DNA of 64,000 nt from Paenibacillus_AB sp036577625 (GTDB lineage Bacteria; Bacillota; Bacilli; Paenibacillales; NBRC-103111), in assembly GCF_036577625.1 (NCBI RefSeq), contig NZ_JARBDC010000069.1, positions 1-64,000 on the forward strand. The letters run 5' to 3'. The position numbers were made by a program, and so were the translations under genes. Under the pieces are notes generated by a model. That model was given only the letters and a program-made list of their open reading frames with translations. It ran no database searches and was not told the origin of the DNA. This document shows, piece after piece, positions 17,408 to 25,217 of this stretch (position 1 is its first letter; the number at the start of each line of letters is the position of its first letter).

Positions 17408-18582
17408 TCAAGACGGTCCCGCCGCTGCGAGCATCGCCTCGATCCGTTCCTCCATACGGTCGATCGCTCCGCCCCAGTCCGCTTCCTTCCGTACGGCGCG
17501 AACCATTTCTTCCTTGACGATCCGCGACGCCTGCCATTCATAGTTGCTTTGTTCGACGGGAAACCATACTTCGTCTTCTTGCTCGAACAGCCACGAAAGC
17601 GAGCCTCCGTCCCCGGAAACGAGCGGGGTTTCGCTTCCGTATTGCTCGGCGTATAAAGACCGGCGAATGGCCGGGACATGCCCCCGCCGCGCCAAATGCA
17701 TCTGGAGCGGCTCGGAGGCGAGGTACGTCATAACCTCGACCGCTCTCTCCTTCCGCTTCGACTTCGGATGGAGCGCCAAAAACGTCGCTCGCGTACCGGA
17801 CGGCATACGCTTTCGTTCCCCGTATCGCGGAAACGAAACGAGCCCCATCCGGAAAGGCGCGCCGCCGGACAAACATTGGGGGCAGTGAACGCTCATCGCC
17901 ACGTTTCCTTTGCGCTTGAAGCTTTTGCCGAAAACGAACAGCCTTTCGTCCGTCTCCTGGTATCCGCCGGGAATGCCGTACGCGTCCCGGACGATTCGAA
18001 AAAACGGCTGCCACTCCGGCTCGCGCAGCCGGGATTCGTGAGTATCCGGGTCCAGGCAAGTAAGTCCCATTTGCATTTTCAGCAGCGTGCAGTCGCCCAT
18101 ATCGAGTCCGTAAACGCGCGTTCCCCCGACATCGCCGGTTACGTTCCGCGCCAATTCGATCACTTCGTCCCAAGACATGTCGTGCGTCGGAGGCGGCACA
18201 TCGAATGTCTCGAACAGCTCCGCGTTATAAAAGAGCGCATGGGCGTTCGTACCGCCCCTTTCGAAGGGCATTCCAACCAACGTCCCCGCTCGTCGCAAAC
18301 GGCATCGGGCAGGCCGGAAGCGTACAAATCCGGATCGACGGCTCCGGGAGCAATCCACGGAGTAATTTCGTATTCCGACGTTTTCGGGATGGGAGCCGAG
18401 TTTATCCGAATATCGAGCGTCTCGTTCGCCTCCCACGCCTGCCAGGCTTCTTCCCGCATTCCGGTCGCATCCTGGACATGGGCGAACCCGACGTCCGGGA
18501 ATTGGTCCCGAAGCCGGGACCCGATCAATCGTTCGAATCCTTCGTCGTACCAAGACGAGCTGAACGTAATGATGCTGTTCAT
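17408..18582 (-). pseudogene. Cytosolic solute-binding-protein-like gene with a frameshift
   Basis: Two overlapping frames join into one protein of about 390 residues. The first runs from ATG 18582 ('MNSIITFSSSWYDEGFERLI') to about 18290. The second continues from there to 17408 with 'LVGMPFERGGTNAHALFYN', the classic family 1 solute-binding-protein strand before the hinge. A single missing base at the junction, about 18285-18292 in the CGAGCGGGGACG stretch, explains the break. The protein has no signal peptide or lipobox, so it would stay in the cytosol; GGAGGAATGAGAGG precedes the start. The two GntR fusions at 22033 and 23539 carry the same kind of domain. A palindrome shared with the immR promoter lies upstream. 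Either a recent pseudogene or a sequencing error. Confidence 0.7.
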
Positions 18583-18656
18583 CCTCTCATTCCTCCAATT
18601 GAATCGGATTTATGTAAACGTCCGATCGCAGCAAAACGACCGTCCGCAAACATTGT

Positions 18657-18674
18657 GTTGACATTCAACTCAAC
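18657..18674. promoter_or_regulatory. GTTGA-N8-TCAAC palindrome, candidate XRE operator
   Basis: GTTGACATTCAACTCAAC lies between the 3' end of the immA-like gene and the start of the solute-binding gene. The same half-sites with the same 8-base spacing occur at 19769-19786, over the -35 of the immR-like gene, and the two sites also share ACATTCAAC on one strand. This suggests one repressor binding both. Confidence 0.5.
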
Positions 18675-18691
18675 ATCGGCCGCAAAAAAAA

Positions 18692-19381
18692 TTATAGATC
18701 CAGCGTCATCTGCTCGTATCGGACCGCGGTCGGGCTTTCCGTCCCCGGTTTGATTATGTCGCCGTCGCGCCCGATGTGCAATAGCCGAAGCTGGTCGAGG
18801 CGAACCGCCAAAGCGGAGACGGACACCTTCAAGCAGTCGGCCAATCCGTATAAATGCCGGAGCCGGATCGAGCCGAGCATCGCGAGCTGCTTCACCGCCC
18901 TGGCCATCATCGGCTGCGGCATGAGCAAGCAGCCGGCGAACAGGTCGGCCTGCACTTCCTCGATCGGCTTCCGCGAGCTGCTGCGGCAGTAGTAGACGAA
19001 CGACGATTCGTCCGCCCGTTCCTCCGATCTTCTGCCGCCTGTTCGCAAATGGGGCCGCTCCGCCGCATGCAGCACCCAATGGCCCAGCTCGTGCGCCAGC
19101 GTAAAATGGTACGTGCCGATTTTCCGGTCGAACAAATCGCGATGCGTTTCGTTCAAAATGATCTGTCTTCGTTCCGGAATGATCGCCGCCATGACCATGC
19201 CGTCTTCGTCCAGCCGGTCGATCGGCTCCCAGCATATTTGCAAATCGTAATGGAACTCCACGATTTCCTCGATCGGAACGGGGCGTACGCTCTTGTCGTA
19301 CGGATCGAAGCCGTAATCGGTCAAAATCCGCTCGGTAATGCGTTCCATCTGCTCGCGGGCGATATAGGCCGTCCGGCTCAT
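18692..19381 (-). CDS. ImmA/IrrE family metallo-endopeptidase
   Basis: 229 residues with a zinc-peptidase motif HELGHW preceded by 'YHFTLA' and a downstream glutamate region ('EEVQADLFAGCLLMP') that supplies the third ligand. This is the ImmA/IrrE/COG2856 family. In ICEBs1, ImmA cleaves the repressor ImmR; in Deinococcus, IrrE cleaves DdrO. Its ATG overlaps the stop of the upstream XRE gene (ATGA), so the two are translationally coupled, the usual partner arrangement. No integrase, excisionase or att site is seen nearby, so the pair appears chromosomal rather than part of an intact mobile element. Likely role: cleaving the XRE repressor on a stress signal. Confidence 0.85.
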   Translation of the reverse strand: MSRTAYIAREQMERITERILTDYGFDPYDKSVRPVPIEEIVEFHYDLQICWEPIDRLDEDGMVMAAIIPERRQIILNETHRDLFDRKIGTYHFTLAHELGHWVLHAAERPHLRTGGRRSEERADESSFVYYCRSSSRKPIEEVQADLFAGCLLMPQPMMARAVKQLAMLGSIRLRHLYGLADCLKVSVSALAVRLDQLRLLHIGRDGDIIKPGTESPTAVRYEQMTLDL

Positions 19382-19728
19382 CGTTTCCCTTCCCCGTCGT
19401 CGTCCGCTCCGATAATTTCTTTGATTTTCTCCCATTGCTTCGGCGACAAATGCGAAGCTTTGCGCAAAAAGATCGGAACGTCGCTGTTTTCGGTAATCAG
19501 CTTCTGGAACGTCGTCGGCACCTTTTTGGCCGATAAAATAAGCTCCTCGGGCTCCACGCGCAGCACCTCGGCCATCCGGATCAGCTTGTCCTCGGCCGGC
19601 GGGTCCATCGTGCCGCTCTCGATTTTGCTGATATACGTAAAATCGATGCCGACGAGCGAAGCGAGCTGCCTCTGCGTTATTTTGTTTTGTTTGCGCAAGC
19701 TGCGAAGCAATTCGCCGAATTCGCTCAT
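19378..19728 (-). CDS. XRE-family repressor, ImmR-like, partner of the downstream peptidase
   Basis: 116 residues. The helix-turn-helix spans residues 5-60 ('GELLRSLRKQNKITQRQLASL', 'DFTYISKIESG'), followed by a short C-terminal region ('VPIFLRKASHLSPKQWEKIKEI') like that of ImmR/DdrO-type repressors cleaved by ImmA/IrrE peptidases. GGGAGGAAACG precedes the ATG. The promoter reads TTGACA (19780-19785), 18-base spacer, CATACT (19756-19761), and a GTTGA-N8-TCAAC palindrome overlaps the -35, so autorepression is likely. Confidence 0.85.
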   Translation of the reverse strand: MSEFGELLRSLRKQNKITQRQLASLVGIDFTYISKIESGTMDPPAEDKLIRMAEVLRVEPEELILSAKKVPTTFQKLITENSDVPIFLRKASHLSPKQWEKIKEIIGADDDGEGKR

Positions 19729-19755
19729 GGAAATCGTTTCCTCCCGTTAAGATGA

Positions 19756-19786
19756 AGTATGCCATGTTGTTGAATGTTTTGTCAAC
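19756..19786 (-). promoter_or_regulatory. Promoter and operator of the immR-immA-like operon
   Basis: Minus-strand -35 TTGACA and -10 CATACT, with the palindrome GTTGA-ATGTTTTG-TCAAC (19769-19786) lying over the -35. Matches the palindrome at 18657-18674. Confidence 0.55.
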
Positions 19787-19805
19787 TAGGGAGTGCTGCA
19801 TTTTT

Positions 19806-21464
19806 TTAGCCCGCGAACGCTTCAAGACGGCTTCGCACCCGATTCTCCCCCATGACCCGCATCATGTCGAACAGATCGGGCGTCTGCAGTCTGCCGGTAA
19901 GCGCGGCGCGGATGACGGCCGCCACGTCGCCCACGTGTCCGGCGTACGATTCCGGGTTTTTCTTGAACTGCTTCGTCTCTTTGGCGAAACCGTGCGCTTC
20001 GGCGACCCGTTTCACTTTATCGAACCAGACGTCCCGTTCGTCCGCGAATTCGTACGTGTCGAGAAACGAACGCACGAGCCGCTTGGCGGTTCCGATCGAT
20101 ACGGCGGAAGGGAGCGGAACGCCGTCCGCGGCCGGGTCGAACCAATCGTCGTTAAAGAAGGCGATCGTCTGTTTCACGTCGGACCATTTGGCGATATCTT
20201 TGCGCGGTTTGTCCGGCGTGCGGCCTATGGCGAAAATGTCGACCGCATAGCGTTCGTTGCCGCGCAGCCAGCGGAACAGCTCCGGATCGTACGCTTCCGC
20301 CCATTCCGTCGTTTGACGGTACACCTGCTCCGCGCCGAAACGCGCGACGACGTCCTTGCTCACGTCAATCAGCTTGTTCATGTCGAACAGCGCGCCGCTA
20401 ACGTTCATTTTGTCCGGACGGATTCGAAACGCCGTTAACGGCTCGGTCGGATTTGCGAGACGCCATTCTTCGTAATCGGAATTGATCAGCGTCATGAAAT
20501 ATTCGCGGACGGCTTCGCTCGGATACCCTTCGCTCCGGTAATATTGCGCGGACGCGTCGCGGTCTTTGCGCTTGCTGAATTTGCGCTTGGATGCGCCGTC
20601 CATTTTCATGAGCGTGGCGAGATGTCCGTACTCCGGCCTGCGGAAGCCGAGCAGCTCGAACAGCTGCAAATGAATCGGCACCGATGACAGCCATTCGTCG
20701 CCGCGGAACACGTGCGTCGTTCCCATCAGATGGTCGTCGATCGCATGGGCGAAATGGTAAGTCGGAATGCCGTCCGCCTTCAGCAGCACGATATCTTGAT
20801 CGTTTTCCGGCAGCTCGATATCGCCCTTGATCAAGTCGGTATAGCGAACGCGATTATCGCCGGAGCCGGGCGATTTGAGCCGGATGACGAACGGGCTTCC
20901 GTCGTTCAGCCGGTCGCGGACCTGCTCGACCGTCATGCCGCGATGGACGGCCCATTCGCCGTAGTAGCCGGTCGCTTGGCCCGCCGCCTGCTGCCGGTCC
21001 CGGATCGCCTGCAGATCGTCCTCGGTGCAGAAGCACGGATACGCCAAATCTTCGGCGATCAGACGCTTGATCCAAACCCGATACAGCTCCGCTCTGTCGC
21101 TTTGCCGGTAAGGTCCGTAGCTCCCGGCTTCCGTGCCCCCGGCTCCGACCGGACCTTCGTCGACGGCGATGCCGAACCGCTTCAGCGATTCGAGCAATTC
21201 GGCGGCGCTCCCTTCGACCTCGCGCTTTTTGTCCGTATCCTCGATTCTCACGTAAAAAACGCCGCCGCTCTGATGCGCCATCCGTTCGGAAATCATCGCC
21301 GCGTACAGTCCCCCGATCGTCATCAATCCGGTCGGACTCGGCGCGAATCTCGTTACGCAAGCCCCCGGCCCAAGCGCCCTCGGCGGGTATCGGGCCTCGA
21401 TTTGCCCGGGGCTGACGTTCACCTCCGGGAATAGCAGGTCGGCGAGCTCGGTTCGGTTGGTCAT
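19806..21464 (-). CDS. Glutamyl-tRNA synthetase-like protein with altered HIGH motif
   Basis: 552 residues of a class I GlxRS. 'TRFAPSPTG' is intact, but the next motif reads LMTIGG instead of LHIGG, so the first histidine of HIGH is replaced by threonine. The KMSKS-type loop is present as KFSKRKDRDA. The zinc region has 'YPCFCTEDDL' without the third cysteine of classic GluRS. Longer than ordinary GltX (about 485). Homology is along the full length including the anticodon-binding half. AAAGGAAG precedes the ATG. A T-box leader upstream (21501-21840) ties expression to an uncharged tRNA, probably tRNA-Glu. Either a paralogue with changed activity or a working variant; a normal gltX is not in this window. 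Confidence 0.85.
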   Translation of the reverse strand: MTNRTELADLLFPEVNVSPGQIEARYPPRALGPGACVTRFAPSPTGLMTIGGLYAAMISERMAHQSGGVFYVRIEDTDKKREVEGSAAELLESLKRFGIAVDEGPVGAGGTEAGSYGPYRQSDRAELYRVWIKRLIAEDLAYPCFCTEDDLQAIRDRQQAAGQATGYYGEWAVHRGMTVEQVRDRLNDGSPFVIRLKSPGSGDNRVRYTDLIKGDIELPENDQDIVLLKADGIPTYHFAHAIDDHLMGTTHVFRGDEWLSSVPIHLQLFELLGFRRPEYGHLATLMKMDGASKRKFSKRKDRDASAQYYRSEGYPSEAVREYFMTLINSDYEEWRLANPTEPLTAFRIRPDKMNVSGALFDMNKLIDVSKDVVARFGAEQVYRQTTEWAEAYDPELFRWLRGNERYAVDIFAIGRTPDKPRKDIAKWSDVKQTIAFFNDDWFDPAADGVPLPSAVSIGTAKRLVRSFLDTYEFADERDVWFDKVKRVAEAHGFAKETKQFKKNPESYAGHVGDVAAVIRAALTGRLQTPDLFDMMRVMGENRVRSRLEAFAG

Positions 21465-21500
21465 GGTCGATTCTTCCTTTCGTTAGCGAATGTAAAAACG

Positions 21501-21840
21501 CAAAAAGCCTTTCATCCGACAAGGACGAAAGGCTCGGCTTCCGCGGTACCACCTGCATTGGTCGTTACGACCCGCTTGATCGCGACAAGAAAAACGACAA
21601 AGTCGAAGCGGGACGAAGCTGCGCGCACCCGCATCCCTTCGGGGCGAACGTTCGCCCTTGTTCCGATCGCGTCGTTCTGTAACGGGAACTCCCGCCGGAC
21701 GTACTCCTTCTTTCGGTCCGGTGCTCGAAGGCTTCTTTCGTCAAGTCCGAATATCCGCGTTTCACCGGCCGCGGACTCTCTGCCAATCGGGGCGCTCGAC
21801 TACTGTTCCTCTTCATCGCATGTCGTTCGGTAAATTAGTA
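21501..21840 (-). promoter_or_regulatory. T-box leader (tRNA-sensing) of the GluRS-like gene
   Basis: The minus-strand transcript contains the T-box core AGGTGGTACCGCGG (21541-21554) followed by a terminator (AGCCTTTC/GAAAGGCT then TTTTTGCGTTTTT, 21501-21534). Upstream are stem I elements: the AG-bulge GGCAGAGAGTCC (about 21774-21785), apical GGTGAAA, and a likely specifier GAA at 21735-21733, consistent with glutamate. The stem II/IIA region GGCGGGAGTTCCCGTTA is also visible. A promoter reading TTGACT (21867-21872) with TAACTT 17 bases on would start the leader. Low charged tRNA should favour antitermination and synthetase expression. Confidence 0.9.
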
Positions 21841-22032
21841 ATCAAGTTATCATAACCGGCGGCGGGAGTCAACTACGAGTTCATGTCGCGTTACTCCCGA
21901 GCGGCCACGGGTGCGGTACGGCTCGGCACGCAGGGCCAACGCAAAAACACCGTCCCGCCAAGGAAACGGGCGCGGCGAATCGGCTTCGCCGCCCTCCCCC
22001 GGAGGGACGATGTTTGTTTCGCGTTGAGGCGT

Positions 22033-23442
22033 TTAACGAACCGGTCCGGCGCCGCGATGACGCACGTGATCGCTTAGCTGATCGCGCACTTGCGCGCATA
22101 GCGTCTCGTCGTCGATCAAGTGCGACCAGTACGTTTTCAGCAGTCCCCACAGCTTGCCGAGTCCTTCGCTCGTCAAGTTCAGGTCGCGATGAAACCGCAT
22201 CGTCGGCCATATGTCGCGGAACAGGTCGTAGCGCGACGGCCGGTTCAGCCCTTCGCCGACTTCCGCCTCGGCGGCCGGCTTGATCGCCGGAATGCCGATC
22301 GTTTGCCGCCGGATGAGCATTTGTCCTTCGACGGAGCTCAAATAGTCGACGAGCAGCTTCGCCGCCCGCTTGTCGGCCGATCCTTTGCGGATGCAGGCCG
22401 CCATCGCGACCGTCAGCGTCCGGGGCTCGCGCCCGTAGGGCAGCGTCGAAATGTCGTAGCGGATATCGGAATGCTTCAATTCGTTCAAGCTCATATAGCT
22501 CGTCAGCATCATCGACACTTTGCCCGTTTCGAACAGCCGGCCGATATCGTCGTTGCTCTCCGACAGCACGCTCGGAAACATGTCCCGGTCGTGAATGATC
22601 GCGTCGCACAACCGGATGCCGTCGAGCAGCCCCGTTCCGGCGATGTCGCAGCCCCCGTCCGGCCCCCGGGCGAAAGCTTCCCCGCTTTGCAGCAAAAAAG
22701 CAGGCCAACGGTTGTCCGACATCACGTAAAATACGAAGCCGTACCGCTCCCGCCGCCTCGTCAGCCTGCGCGCCGTCCCGATGCAATCGTTCCACGTCCA
22801 GCTGCTGTCCGGCTCGGGCAGTCCCGCCTCCAGAAAATGATCCTTGTTATAGCAAAGCACGAGCGGCGAAAACAGCAGCGGCTGCCCGTACAGAACCCCG
22901 TCCGCGGTAAACCCTCCCTCGAGAACGCGGTACGTGCCTTCCGCCGGAGTCAGCGGCTCGAGCGTGGAAAGGAGCCCGCTTTCCTCCATGCTTTGAAAAT
23001 ATTGATGGTTGATAATGAAAGCGTCCAATAACGGCGACTCCGCGTATTCCTTGACGAATTGGCGCGAATTGCCCGGGATCGTGATCGTCCGGACGCGGAC
23101 CGACGGATATTTGCGCGAAAACGAAGCGAGCAGCTCGGACATCGCCATGTCGCGTTCCAGACTGCTGTTGATGCCGAGCGTTACCGTCGCCTGAAGCTCC
23201 TTCGCCGTTTCCGTCACCTGATTGCCGACGCGGGGAATTTTGCGGATCAGCCCTTCGCCGACCAATACGTCGAGACCTTGGCGCACCGATTTGTTGCTGA
23301 TGCCGTACTGCTCCGCCAGCGCCGATTCGGAAGGCAAAAAGTCGCCGGGCGCCAGCGCGCCGCTCATCATGTCGTTTTTCAACTGCTCGGTCATACGCTC
23401 CAGCCTGGCGCGAAACAACCGTTGACTCGTTTTTCCGCTCAC
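22033..23442 (-). CDS. GntR-type regulator fused to a solute-binding-protein domain (copy 1)
   Basis: 469 residues. Residues 10-80 are a GntR winged helix ('LAPGDFLPSESALAEQYGIS', 'SVRQGLDVLVGEGLI', 'IPRVGNQV'). From about 90 to the end is a family 1 extracellular solute-binding-protein fold ('AFIINHQYF', 'QPLLFSPLVLCYNKDHFLEAG', 'WTWNDCIGTARRLT'). There is no signal peptide, so it is a cytosolic regulator using a periplasmic-binding-type domain to sense a ligand, probably a sugar or oligosaccharide. Start is GTG 23442 with AGAGGA upstream. A clear paralogue lies directly upstream (23539-24936). Two palindromes occupy its promoter region (23461-23491). Ligand and targets unknown. Confidence 0.85.
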   Translation of the reverse strand: MSGKTSQRLFRARLERMTEQLKNDMMSGALAPGDFLPSESALAEQYGISNKSVRQGLDVLVGEGLIRKIPRVGNQVTETAKELQATVTLGINSSLERDMAMSELLASFSRKYPSVRVRTITIPGNSRQFVKEYAESPLLDAFIINHQYFQSMEESGLLSTLEPLTPAEGTYRVLEGGFTADGVLYGQPLLFSPLVLCYNKDHFLEAGLPEPDSSWTWNDCIGTARRLTRRRERYGFVFYVMSDNRWPAFLLQSGEAFARGPDGGCDIAGTGLLDGIRLCDAIIHDRDMFPSVLSESNDDIGRLFETGKVSMMLTSYMSLNELKHSDIRYDISTLPYGREPRTLTVAMAACIRKGSADKRAAKLLVDYLSSVEGQMLIRRQTIGIPAIKPAAEAEVGEGLNRPSRYDLFRDIWPTMRFHRDLNLTSEGLGKLWGLLKTYWSHLIDDETLCAQVRDQLSDHVRHRGAGPVR

Positions 23443-23460
23443 TCTCGAACATCCTCTAAC

Positions 23461-23491
23461 GTTCAGAATGAACTAAGTATACATGACATGT
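23461..23491. promoter_or_regulatory. Promoter and two palindromes upstream of GntR-SBP copy 1
   Basis: GTTCAGAATGAAC (23461-23473) and ACATGACATGT (23481-23491) are perfect odd-length palindromes. On the minus strand TATACT (-10) lies between them, with a TTGTTT-like -35 about 18 bases upstream. Candidate autoregulatory operators. Confidence 0.45.
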
Positions 23492-23538
23492 CGCGGACAA
23501 AACAACAGCGGCGCGAGTTTCCGATCGCATGCCGGACT

Positions 23539-24936
23539 TTAGAGGAGTCGGCCGGCGGCAGCGTTCCCGCCGATCCGCTCGATCAGGCGCTCCTCGTCGA
23601 TCAGGTCGGCCGCGTACCGCTTCAGCAGCTCGCGAAAGCGGTAAAACGATTCGGGCGCCAGCCCCATGTCGCGATGACGGCGATAGCCGGGCACGATATT
23701 GCGGTATAAATGAAACCGCGACGGCCGGCGCGGCAGCGCGTCGTTTTCGACCGGGGCGTCCGCGACCCGTTTCATCGCCGGAATGCTTAGCGTCCGCTCG
23801 CGAATGAGCCGCTGGGCGATTTCCGACGACATAAAATCGACCAGCCTCATGGCGGCGGCCTTCTTATTCGAATACCGGTTGACGGCGATGCCGATCGTCG
23901 TCAGCAGCGTACGCGGCTCCCCGCGGTACGGAACGGCGGAAATGTCGAAGTCCGGACCTACCGAGGCAAAATCGTTGAGCGACATGTACGTGCTCAAGAT
24001 CATCGACGCCCGGCCGTCCCGAAACAGCTTGGCGAAATCCCGGCTCGACTCGGCCATATAGTCGGGAAAAACGTCCCGGTTGCGGACGATCGATTTGTAG
24101 AGCCGAAAGCTGTCCAGCAGCTTTCGGGCCGCCGGCCCCCCGCCCTCGCCCGAATCGGCCTCGAGCCTCACGCCGCTTTGCAGCGGAAACACCGGCCAGC
24201 GGTTGTCGGACAGCGGATAAAAGCACAAGCCGTACCGTTCCCCGGGTACGGACAGCTTGGACGCTTGCGCGATCGCGTCGTCCCACGTCCAGCTCCCGTC
24301 CGGCTCCGGAACGCCCGCCTCGCGGAAATGGTCTTTATTGTAGGCGAGCACGACGGGCGAAAAAAGGATCGGGCGCGCAAACTGCGTCCCCCCGCTTGCG
24401 AATGAATCCCGCAAAAACGAATACGCGTCGTCCGAATCCGGCATCGGCTCGAGATGCGGCTCGCCCAAGGCGCCTTCGATTTCCCAAAACAGCTGGTCGT
24501 TGATCATCAGCGCGTCGACGAGCCCGGCGCGCAAATACGTATCGACCGCTCCCGCGTAGTCGTCGGACGAGAAAAGGACGACCTCGACCCGGATGTCGGG
24601 ATGCAGCTGCCCGAACCGTTCCAGCAGCAGCGACATCTTCATATCCCTTTCGAGCGAATGCATCGATCCGAGCAGCAGCCTCGTCGCCGGCCGCTTCGCG
24701 GTTTTGGACACGATGCTGCCGACCCGCGGTATTTTTTCGATCAGCCCTTCCTCCGTAAGCGTCTGCAGCCCTTTGCGGACCGTTTTATTGCTCATGCCGA
24801 ACCGCTTCACGAGCGCGAGCTCCGACGGAAGAAACTCCCCCGGGGCGTACAGGCCGCGTATCGTGATGTCGTCCCGCAGGATGTCGACCATCTCGTTCAG
24901 CCGGTACGGCTTCTTTTTCGTCCGATTCGATGTCAT
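23539..24936 (-). CDS. GntR-type regulator fused to a solute-binding-protein domain (copy 2)
   Basis: 465 residues with the same architecture as its neighbour: GntR winged helix at about 15-80 ('LYAPGEFLPSELALVKRFGMS', 'TVRKGLQTLTEEGLIEKIPR'), then a solute-binding-protein domain ('DALMINDQLF', 'ARPILFSPVVLAYNKDHFREAG', 'SWTWDDAIAQASKL', 'LIRERTLSIPAMKRV'). No signal sequence. GAGG precedes the ATG. It is divergent from a 2-hydroxyacid dehydrogenase gene, and the shared intergenic region carries a perfect 9-7-9 palindrome (25004-25028). The dehydrogenase is therefore a likely target. The two fusions arose by tandem duplication and have diverged substantially. Confidence 0.85.
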   Translation of the reverse strand: MTSNRTKKKPYRLNEMVDILRDDITIRGLYAPGEFLPSELALVKRFGMSNKTVRKGLQTLTEEGLIEKIPRVGSIVSKTAKRPATRLLLGSMHSLERDMKMSLLLERFGQLHPDIRVEVVLFSSDDYAGAVDTYLRAGLVDALMINDQLFWEIEGALGEPHLEPMPDSDDAYSFLRDSFASGGTQFARPILFSPVVLAYNKDHFREAGVPEPDGSWTWDDAIAQASKLSVPGERYGLCFYPLSDNRWPVFPLQSGVRLEADSGEGGGPAARKLLDSFRLYKSIVRNRDVFPDYMAESSRDFAKLFRDGRASMILSTYMSLNDFASVGPDFDISAVPYRGEPRTLLTTIGIAVNRYSNKKAAAMRLVDFMSSEIAQRLIRERTLSIPAMKRVADAPVENDALPRRPSRFHLYRNIVPGYRRHRDMGLAPESFYRFRELLKRYAADLIDEERLIERIGGNAAAGRLL

Positions 24937-25003
24937 GCAGCATCCAGCCTCTGTTTTTATTGATTATTTCCGTGCTATTCCGATGATAGCGAATTCCCTT
25001 GTA

Positions 25004-25028
25004 AAAGTACAGTAGATTGCTGTACTTT
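25004..25028. promoter_or_regulatory. Perfect 9-bp inverted repeat, candidate GntR operator
   Basis: AAAGTACAG-TAGATTG-CTGTACTTT lies between the divergent regulator and dehydrogenase genes. It overlaps a plausible minus-strand -35 (TGTACT, with TATCAT 17 bases on) and sits about 20 bases upstream of the plus-strand -35, so one protein could control both. Confidence 0.6.
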
Positions 25029-25046
25029 CGAAATGAAAATAGAGTA

Positions 25047-25075
25047 TTGACAGAACAAACGGGAGATTTTATGCT
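25047..25075 (+). promoter_or_regulatory. Sigma-A-type promoter of the dehydrogenase gene
   Basis: TTGACA at 25047-25052, a 17-base spacer, then TATGCT at 25070-25075: close to consensus with ideal spacing. The leader before the ATG at 25218 is about 135 bases long, with no recognised structure. Confidence 0.7.
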
Positions 25076-25217
25076 TTTTACATCTGTTGTAAATCAGATC
25101 ACGGCACAATGAACGCTTTTCGTCGGCATGACGTTTGGCGCCAGCCCGTTCGAACATTCCGCTCTCCTACATCAGCATACAGCAGACAAACCGTACGGAA
25201 GAAAGAGGTCGAGACCG

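Noticed and set aside
18692..19786. ImmR/ImmA pair as evidence of an integrated conjugative element
   Set aside because: No integrase, excisionase, relaxase, conjugation genes or attachment-site repeats were found around it; neighbours are chromosomal-type genes.
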